A stretch of DNA of 64,000 bases from a virus, in the IMG/VR virus record IMGVR_UViG_3300036853_000446, positions 248,001 through 312,000 of that record; one strand, given 5' to 3'. The notes below the pieces were generated by a model that was given only the letters and a program-made list of their open reading frames with translations, was not told where the DNA came from and made no database searches. This document shows, one piece after another, positions 58,536-64,000 of this stretch. The position numbers and the translations under genes are program-made. Within the stretch, counting starts at the first letter, position 1. Every line of letters begins with the position of its first letter.

Positions 58536-58842
58536 CAAGGCTGCGACTCGGGAGGCTCGGAGCATCTTTTAGAGATGGGCCTTTTCGGAACGTCCGATGG
58601 CCCTTGGCGGTAGTGGCAAATGGATTGTAGCTTCAACAGGCGGCCAAATCGGCCACGCGCGAGGCCGGTGTACTTGTATGGATGGCAGCACGTCGGACCC
58701 GTTCACCATCACAAGCGCCATCAGAGCCGAATGCCGAGACGGTGCGCGTAACCTGTTACCAGGTCGACGTTTCGCGGGAACAGCAACAAGCCATTCATCA
58801 GCAGCTTCTCGAATTACTCGCTGAAATTTATCGGAACCTTAA

Positions 58843-60420
58843 ATGAAGGCTGCAATCTACGCCCGTGTGTCGTCCGACCAGCAAAGGGAGCGCCACACCA
58901 TCGGCTCGCAGCTCACCGAGCTACCCAAGTACGCAAAAAGCCAAGGCTGGACGGTTGTCCGACTCTACCAAGACGACGGCAAGTCGGGAGAGAGTATCGA
59001 CGGGCGTCCAGAGTTTCAGGCACTTCTCGAGGACGCCGAGAAGAAACTCTTTGAAATTGTCCTCGTCATCGACCTCGACCGCATCACTCGCTCGAAACGT
59101 GATCAGGAGGGGGCTTTCATCTACGACACGTTTCGGTTGCATGGCATCAAGCTGGCGACTCCGAGCAACGGTCTCATCGATCTCGAGAATGAGGACCAGG
59201 ACCTTCAGATCGGTATCCTTCAGGCTTTCGCAAAGTTTGAGAAGCGGAAATTTCTCCGCCGAACGATGCGAGGTAAGTATCAGGCCGCTAAAGACGGGAA
59301 GCGGTATGGTTCGATCGATCCCTACGGGTATCGGTGGGTTATCGACCCGGTCTTGAAGGCGGGGGGCTCGTACCAGATCGTCGAGGACGAAGCTAAAGTC
59401 GTTCGTCGCATCTACAGCCTCGCTCTCGAAGGTCATGGCGTGGCAATGATCGCTTGGATGTTAGAGAATGAGGGTATTCGGACGCGACCACGCGCACCCC
59501 GTGGCACCGAAGGCAAGATCGCCGGTCCTTGGTGGCGCTCGTCTGTGCTGAAGGTTCTGCATTCCGTGACGTACACGGGATCGTTCAAAGTCCTCAAGGG
59601 GAAGGAGAGCGAACCCCTCTCGATCAAGGTCCCGCCTATTGTCACCCGGGCAACCTGGGACGCAGCCCAGAGGGCGCTCACACAGCGCAAGATGTCCTCG
59701 GGCGCTCCGGCACGACACGACCACCTCTTACGCGGATGCGCCTCGTGCGGCGTCTGCGGGTACAAGATGTGGATCGTTACCCCTAGGGCCGGCAAAAGCG
59801 CTGCCTACTACAGATGCTGCACGACCAACGGATGGCGCGGCATGGGCCTCAAGGGCCCATGTGGCAACAAGCACCACCGAGTGGACCGCACGGACCATGA
59901 GGTCCAGACGAAGGTGCTCGAGATTCTGCAAAATCCAAAGCTGCTAGCTCAAGCGTGTTCGTTGCAGGGTGAACCTACGGACGGGGTCGACTGGAAAGGT
60001 CAGCTCCGAGGTCTCGAGCAAAAGCTTGCGATACTGGATGAGGCCGCGTCCGACGCGATGGTCCGTCAGCGTCGGGGAATCATTCCTTCCGCGGTCGCCG
60101 AGAAGGAACTCCTGAACATTGCCCGCGAGCGAAAGCTCGTTGACCGAAACGTCAAACTAGCGCGTGTCAGATCCGGTAAAGCCTCAGCTGAACGCAGCCT
60201 GCGCCAAAATATCGAGGATCAAGCAAAGGCCCTAAGCAGCGGACTCGATCAAGCGGACTTTGAAACGCGACGGAAGATTATCACCCTGCTCCTTCCGAGA
60301 GAGCTGGGCTGCGGTGTCGTCCTGCACCGGGACGGTGGTATCGACATCAAATGGGTCCTGCCACTGCCCGGCGACATCGAGCACGTGGAACTACGCACCG
60401 CCCTCAAAAAAGTTGGGTGA
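58843..60420 (+). CDS. Large serine recombinase
   Basis: 525 residues. The resolvase domain is complete: AIYARVSSDQQ (catalytic Ser about S10), ELPKYAKSQGWTVVRLYQDDGKSGESIDGRPEF, IVLVIDLDRITRSKRD and the E-helix region to about residue 140. A recombinase domain follows (YGSIDPYGYRWVID...VVRRIYSLALEGHGVAMIAWMLENEGIRT), then a zinc ribbon with CASCGVCGYKM...YYRCCTTN...GPCGNKH, then a coiled coil. This is the architecture of phage integrases and transposon excision enzymes that join attP and attB. It may mediate integration or genome rearrangement. attP was not identified; the hairpin at 60495-60542 is a candidate neighbour. Confidence 0.92.
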   Translation: MKAAIYARVSSDQQRERHTIGSQLTELPKYAKSQGWTVVRLYQDDGKSGESIDGRPEFQALLEDAEKKLFEIVLVIDLDRITRSKRDQEGAFIYDTFRLHGIKLATPSNGLIDLENEDQDLQIGILQAFAKFEKRKFLRRTMRGKYQAAKDGKRYGSIDPYGYRWVIDPVLKAGGSYQIVEDEAKVVRRIYSLALEGHGVAMIAWMLENEGIRTRPRAPRGTEGKIAGPWWRSSVLKVLHSVTYTGSFKVLKGKESEPLSIKVPPIVTRATWDAAQRALTQRKMSSGAPARHDHLLRGCASCGVCGYKMWIVTPRAGKSAAYYRCCTTNGWRGMGLKGPCGNKHHRVDRTDHEVQTKVLEILQNPKLLAQACSLQGEPTDGVDWKGQLRGLEQKLAILDEAASDAMVRQRRGIIPSAVAEKELLNIARERKLVDRNVKLARVRSGKASAERSLRQNIEDQAKALSSGLDQADFETRRKIITLLLPRELGCGVVLHRDGGIDIKWVLPLPGDIEHVELRTALKKVG

Positions 60421-60494
60421 CGCGCTCGTAACACCTGCAGCGCTCGCGAGCGCACAGGCTGAGGCGGAACTAGGCTGATCTCTCGGCATTTCGA

Positions 60495-60542
60495 GGTAAT
60501 AATGTGGCCATACCCTGCTCAAGTTGTGGCCACATTATTACC
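60495..60542. repeat. Perfect 16-bp inverted repeat
   Basis: GGTAATAATGTGGCCA (60495-60510), a 16-base loop, then TGGCCACATTATTACC (60527-60542), all 16 bases paired. It lies 75 bases after the recombinase stop. No T-run follows, so a terminator is unlikely; a recombinase, operator or cruciform site is more probable. Confidence 0.6.
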
Positions 60543-60632
60543 GGCGTAAACTGTTGATTCTTCGTGAATTTTTGAGTGACCTCTCATGCTTGCGGCGCCG
60601 TTCTCAGGCCGATTCGCGGGTATGCTGCACCG

Positions 60633-61070
60633 ATGGCCGAGACCACTGAACGGCCATCTTCTCCGGCGGCTCATGCTAGACTCGAGACGATGTCGACCGC
60701 CGAGCGCGTTGTCTCTCAATTTATCGAGGTTGATTTCGAAGTCGCTGCCATGAGCAACGTTCTCCCCGAGGACAGCGGCGTCGAGGATGCCGTCCTCTGG
60801 ATCAGCCCGGGTGAGTCCGATGGTAAAGACCTGGCGCACGGCCCCCGCCTCAAGGTCGTGCTGGGCACCAAGATAACGGCAGAGAGCCTCCGCGATTCCG
60901 TGAGCGTGACGATTGAGGCAACCCCACGGGTCATCGGGTCGCGGACGCTCCCGGGCAAGGTCAAGCGTCAGGTGGAAGCCTTCATTCACCTGAATCAGGA
61001 CGTCTTGCTCCGCCACTGGCGCGGTGAGCTTGGGTCGAAGCAGACGCTCAACCTGCTTCAGCCCATCTGA
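60633..61070 (+). CDS. GKDL-HGPR-KV domain protein, paralog of 4860 gene
   Basis: 145 residues from ATG 60633. VEDAVLWISPGESDGKDLAHGPRLKVVLGTKITAESLRDSVSVTIEATPRVIGSRTLPGKVKRQVEAFIHLNQDVLLRHWRGEL matches the central domain of the 4860-5549 product (GKDL-HGPR-KV, SV-TI, PRVI/PHVV, F/WI-LN, L-R-W). The resemblance to DUF4160 is loose. Function unknown. Confidence 0.7.
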   Translation: MAETTERPSSPAAHARLETMSTAERVVSQFIEVDFEVAAMSNVLPEDSGVEDAVLWISPGESDGKDLAHGPRLKVVLGTKITAESLRDSVSVTIEATPRVIGSRTLPGKVKRQVEAFIHLNQDVLLRHWRGELGSKQTLNLLQPI

Positions 61071-61143
61071 AGTCCCGGACATCTCTACACACGGGCGCGA
61101 ACGTCGGGGCCCTCCCCAATGAGGTCGCGGTGTATGAGCAGAG

Positions 61144-61953
61144 ATGCAGGTAGTATCGCGGGGAAAGTATGAAGGAGTACCTTGGGAGGAATTCTTCGAG
61201 GACTTCGACTTCGGCGTAGAAGAGCATGCAGAGGACTACCTCGATGTTCTATTGGCGCCGCTGCGCGAAAGTGGCAAGTACGTGCGGCGTGAGATGCCGC
61301 AGGCCGATGCGTTCTCCGAATGGTTCGGCCTCAATACTCCGGCTATGCTCGAGGCGAAGACGAGAGCCGGCATGGTCACCTCGATCTATCGGCAGATCGG
61401 CATTGGCTGTGAGCGCCTCATGCGGAGAGTTATCCAAGACAATCTTGGCGTTCCCGCGTCGAGCTGTTCATGGGCGCACGTCGTCGAGGGACAAAATCGC
61501 TCACTGGATGCCCGAATACCGCTCGAATCAATTACGGCGAGGCGCAACGAATTTGAAGGCTGGATCTGCGAGGCCTCGGCACATCTTGGATGCGGTCCGA
61601 TGAATGCCGGGGCAGTGTTTGAGGTACGACAAGGCCACAAGAGCGGTGATTCGAAGAGGCAGGTAGGGGATCGCCTCAATGCCGCAAAGGCACTATCGGA
61701 GGGCTACCTTCCCGTCATGTTAGTAGTCTCGACGCAAATTCCAGAGGCGACACGAAGACGATACATCAAGGATGGTTGGCTAGTGTTGACAGGCAGGTTT
61801 GGCGGTGGCGCACTCAGGAGCAGCTACGCCTTCTTCGCTGACGTCCTAGGTTTTGACCTTGCCGGCTTCCTGGAAGACCACCAAGTGCACTTGAAAGAGT
61901 TGGTCCAATCCACTCTCAGTCGGGGCATGACGCCGCACTCGATGCAACCGTAG
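61144..61953 (+). CDS. Possible restriction-endonuclease-fold protein
   Basis: 269 residues. LDARIPLE..., then FEVRQGHKSGDSKRQVGDRLNAAKAL has the Asp...(E/D)-x-(K/Q)-like sequence and 'SGDSKRQ' helix reminiscent of PD-(D/E)XK nucleases (D at about 120, E at about 161). A second strand LVVSTQIPEATRRRYIKDGWLVLTG follows. The signal is weak. The neighbouring recombinase and the lack of a methyltransferase leave the role open. Confidence 0.45.
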   Translation: MQVVSRGKYEGVPWEEFFEDFDFGVEEHAEDYLDVLLAPLRESGKYVRREMPQADAFSEWFGLNTPAMLEAKTRAGMVTSIYRQIGIGCERLMRRVIQDNLGVPASSCSWAHVVEGQNRSLDARIPLESITARRNEFEGWICEASAHLGCGPMNAGAVFEVRQGHKSGDSKRQVGDRLNAAKALSEGYLPVMLVVSTQIPEATRRRYIKDGWLVLTGRFGGGALRSSYAFFADVLGFDLAGFLEDHQVHLKELVQSTLSRGMTPHSMQP

Positions 61954-62025
61954 AAGCCCAAGCGCGCGAACATGCGGTGCCCTTCGGGTGAGAGAGGGCA
62001 AGCAGCAGTCCGACAAGCGTTCACG

Positions 62026-62574
62026 CTAAGGGCGCGTCGGAACATCGTGCTCGGGTAGCACGCGACAGAGCCGGTGGTCCCGCACGAGGAGCCGCCAGCG
62101 GGGCTTTCCAAACTTGGCGCCGCGTCCCTTGGCCCGCCACAACTCGTTGCCGTTGTCTTGCGTCCGCGAGAACGACGCCGTCCTCAGGACCTCCGACAGC
62201 TCTTGCCGGGCCTTTGCCAAGCCGGCTGGGTTGTCCTCGCCACACGAGAGCAAACAGAAATCGCGGACCACGCTGACCGACAGCTTGCCGGGCTCGCATT
62301 CGATGTAGCGCTCGGGAGCCGGTACTTGAGCGACGTTGGCCCTCAACGTTTCAGCCCGCGCGCGGTGTCTCTCGGTGGTTACGATCTCGACCTTCCACGT
62401 GTCGCGGGCGTCCGTACCGCTGCCCGTGAGCGTGAGGCGATCCGTGACGTAACCCCGCTCCGCACAGCGCGTCGCGATCGCTTCGAGACTCGCCGTCACC
62501 TCCGACCAGAAACGCCCGTCGGAGGTGACACGCTGTGCCGCGTCCGGCTCGGTGACGCGGAGAGTCGACTTCAC
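62026..62574 (-). CDS. Unknown protein
   Basis: 182 residues from a GTG that overlaps the upstream stop (GTGA). KSTLRVTEPDAAQRVTSDGRFWSEVTASLEAIATRCAERGYVTDRLTLTGSGTDARDTWKVEIVTTERHRARAETL... alternates helix and strand. No family recognised. Coupled to the 62571-63092 gene. Confidence 0.6.
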   Translation of the reverse strand: MKSTLRVTEPDAAQRVTSDGRFWSEVTASLEAIATRCAERGYVTDRLTLTGSGTDARDTWKVEIVTTERHRARAETLRANVAQVPAPERYIECEPGKLSVSVVRDFCLLSCGEDNPAGLAKARQELSEVLRTASFSRTQDNGNELWRAKGRGAKFGKPRWRLLVRDHRLCRVLPEHDVPTRP

Positions 62575-63092
62575 GCCGCCGTCGAGGCGCTGAGAAACTG
62601 CGCCAGAAGCGCACGCAACACCGGTTCCGCCTCCTGCAGGTCCTCGAGTGTGGGGGTCATCCGCTCCCATTCGATCGTAATATCACGGTCGCGGTCGCCG
62701 GGGTGGGCGGCATATTGGCCGACGCGGCCGGTGCCCGATTCATCGGAGCTGTACCAGAAACCATTGCGTCCGAGGTAGCAGCCACCGTCGGTCGTCTGCC
62801 GGCGCCAGGTGTGATAGAAGCCCGTCTCCGTCGGCACGTCCTCGGTTTCTCGACCGCGGACACGGACGACCGAAGGTCCGCGGCCATGCCGCTCTTCGCT
62901 CGGTGGGTAACTGTTGTCGAAATGCCCCGCCTCATCCGTGATGCTCGTGCTGGTGCCCTTCCAGACGTCGGGCTGCCGACGCGCCAGGATCTTGCCCATT
63001 GCGTTACACAAGCGCAGCAGCCGGGTCTGTTCCTCAGCGTCGGTTTGCTCGATTTTGGCGGCCAGTTCTTCGAGCTGTTCAATCGTTATCAT
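62571..63092 (-). CDS. Unknown protein
   Basis: 173 residues from MITIEQLEELAAKIEQTDAEEQTRLLRLCNAMGKILARRQPDVW. Helical start, strand-rich middle (GFYHTWRRQTTDGGCYLGRNGFWYSSDES), helical end. GGGAGAG lies 8 bases upstream and a shared promoter 46 bases upstream; of the promoter copies this one has the longest 5' leader. Confidence 0.65.
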   Translation of the reverse strand: MITIEQLEELAAKIEQTDAEEQTRLLRLCNAMGKILARRQPDVWKGTSTSITDEAGHFDNSYPPSEERHGRGPSVVRVRGRETEDVPTETGFYHTWRRQTTDGGCYLGRNGFWYSSDESGTGRVGQYAAHPGDRDRDITIEWERMTPTLEDLQEAEPVLRALLAQFLSASTAA

Positions 63093-63438
63093 GATCTCTC
63101 CCAAGGGTGAGCGCTTGTTGACGTGCGCTTGCCCTAGAGAGTACGGGCCAGGGTTCAGGTTTGATCCGTTGGGTCGTAACGCCCTCTTGTGGGACGTTCC
63201 CCGAATAACCTACGAGGCGTTCTTCGCCGTGCACTCGATACAGCCAAAGAACCCAGGATGGGTCTTCGGCGAGTTGAGCCAGCTTCGCGGAGTCAACGAA
63301 GCGATCGCAGTGAGCGCAGCGCCGGAGACGAGTCCGTCCTTTGGCCTCCGCGGGATGCGGAAAGCCCCGCCGGTCTCGAGTCTTGTGCCCGGGGCACTCG
63401 GGGCAGCAGGCGTCGGGTCCATGGTGCGGGCAGGTCAC
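63079..63438 (-). CDS. Zinc-binding small protein
   Basis: 119 residues. MTCPHHGPDACCPECPGHKTRDRRGF...RLRRCAHCDRFVD: Cys/His clusters forming one or two zinc ribbons, then LAQLAEDPSWVLWLYRVHGEERLVGYSGNVP. Its end overlaps the downstream gene's promoter and start region. Confidence 0.6.
   Translation of the reverse strand: MTCPHHGPDACCPECPGHKTRDRRGFPHPAEAKGRTRLRRCAHCDRFVDSAKLAQLAEDPSWVLWLYRVHGEERLVGYSGNVPQEGVTTQRIKPEPWPVLSRASARQQALTLGRDHDND
63139..63168 (-). promoter_or_regulatory. Shared two-box promoter
   Basis: Minus strand: box 1 CGGATCAAA (63168-63160), 12 bases, box 2 CCCGTACTC (63147-63139); exact consensus. The served start (63092) is 46 bases downstream. Confidence 0.8.
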
Positions 63439-63636
63439 GGCAGCTTTTACACCGCCAGGGCGCGGGCACGAGCGGTGTCGTTCCGCTGAGATTTCGCAGG
63501 GGCGTTCGCAATTTCCGACACAGCAGGTGCAGCCTCACTTCAGCGCCTAAATTCATGACCTTTCGGGTCGACAAACTGACTGCCAAAAATGCTCGTCTCG
63601 GTATACAATTCCCTTTGAAATCGATGACGAAAAACC

Positions 63637-63786
63637 ATTTCAGAGGCTGCGTGGAGCCCGCCCAACCACGACTCATTCAATCGGCAGAACTTGGTTCAAA
63701 TATGAAGGGCTGCGTGGAGCCCACCCAACCACGACAAGATTCACGACACGCTGTGAGAGGCCGCGTGGAGCCCACCCAACCACGAC
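63637..63786 (+). CRISPR. Remnant CRISPR array 5 (family A), 3 repeats
   Basis: Repeats at 63637-63672, 63700-63735 and 63751-63786, spacers of only 27 and 15 bases. crRNA orientation plus. The second spacer (AAGATTCACGACACG, 63736-63750) plus the next 3 bases match the trailer of array 1 exactly. Repeats show changes (CGCCCAACC, ATGAAGGGC, GAGGCCGCG). Probably decaying. Confidence 0.85.
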
Positions 63787-63871
63787 AAGCACCAGGATCA
63801 CTTTGTCCAGCTGAGCCGCCGGAGTAGTTCCCGGTGGCCCAGGCGACGGCCTCCCGGAGGCTTCGCGCGCT

Positions 63872-64000
63872 TCATTTCTTCGCGGCCTTCCTCTGGCGGT
63901 ATTTGACGACGTCGGCGGCGACCTTCTCCTGCTCGACGCCGAACATGTCGGCGACGAACCCGACGGTCACGTAGCTGTGGACCATCTCGGGATCCAAGGC
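63872..64000 (-). CDS. Small basic protein, C-terminal part (5' end outside window)
   Basis: Frame open from the right edge to TGA (63874-63872): ALDPEMVHSYVTVGFVADMFGVEQEKVAADVVKYRQRKAAKK, with a helix-turn-helix-like VGFVADMFGVEQEKV and a basic tail. The start lies beyond 64000. No family recognised. Confidence 0.55.
   Translation of the reverse strand, partial: ALDPEMVHSYVTVGFVADMFGVEQEKVAADVVKYRQRKAAKK

Larger units (their letters stand above)
58207..58842. other. Intergenic region before the recombinase
   Basis: About 640 bases with the 52-bp element (58395-58446), a tandem repeat (58496-58535), and the palindrome GCATATATATGC at 58342-58353. No gene is convincing. A good place for regulatory or attachment sites of the recombinase. 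Confidence 0.45.

Noticed and set aside
1-64000. tRNA or rRNA genes
   Set aside because: I looked for T-arm-like GGTTCGAATCC patterns with matching stems and saw none that would fold; a covariance-model scan would settle this.

Overview
The window looks like part of a very large bacteriophage genome, or a phage-like extrachromosomal element, with GC-rich DNA. The reasons are: roughly 90 small, tightly packed genes with many 1-4 base start/stop overlaps; many short zinc-ribbon and winged-helix proteins of the kind found in phage genomes; no housekeeping, ribosomal or metabolic genes; no tRNA that I could see; a ParB-like protein, a DEAH-type helicase and a large serine recombinase; and several CRISPR arrays with no cas1 or cas2. 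No virion or terminase gene was recognised, so 'phage' is an inference. The host is unknown. The 'AFVRS...VYNIR' proteins and the ECF-like promoter architecture would fit a sigma-rich, GC-rich host such as a myxobacterium-like lineage, but this is only a guess.

The most striking locus is 42160-44869. It encodes a compact (480 aa) Cas12/TnpB-fold effector followed after 2 bases by an 18-repeat CRISPR array. The effector has the RuvC architecture and zinc ribbon of type V proteins, but the RuvC-I aspartate position is Asn (N280) and the RuvC-II glutamate position is Gly, so it is predicted to bind DNA without cutting. Array spacers 1 and 12 are diverged versions of one sequence. A second, homologous 36-base repeat family makes up five more loci without cas genes: 2724-2980, 11833-12521 and 17552-18318 (crRNA on the minus strand, each with a conserved leader of about 155 bases on the right), and the remnants 45976-46160 and 63637-63786. 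Two leaders are followed by paralogous genes (3185-3745 and 12708-13229) encoding basic-tailed proteins.

Layout. 1-2700: unknowns, a HicA-like protein and an HTH protein. 2.7-20.7 kb: arrays 1-3 alternating with small plus-strand genes, including a stand-alone ClpX-type zinc finger and two proteins with SSB-like acidic C-termini. 20.7-26.4 kb: membrane, zinc and HTH genes and a methyltransferase-like gene. 26.4-30.3 kb: a minus-strand run of small genes. 30.4-35.1 kb: plus-strand operon with a GHKL ATPase fused to a HExxH domain, a second HExxH protein and ParB. 35.1-41.9 kb: mainly minus-strand genes, including a deoxyribosyltransferase-like protein, an XRE repressor and a four-gene overlapping operon. 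42.2-46.3 kb: the Cas12-like locus and remnant arrays. 46.3-52.6 kb: winged-helix proteins, a tandem paralog pair and the helicase. 52.8-58.2 kb: minus-strand block with GNAT and nucleotidyltransferase folds. 58.8-62.0 kb: the serine recombinase, a 16-bp perfect inverted repeat and a possible nuclease. 62.0-64 kb: small minus-strand genes and a remnant array.

A shared promoter-like signal ties many of the small genes together: CGGATCAAA, 12-13 bases, then CCCGTACTC, usually 5-13 bases before the start codon. I found 17 copies on both strands. The spacing resembles ECF-sigma promoters and implies leaderless or nearly leaderless mRNAs, so these genes probably form one regulon expressed at a defined time.
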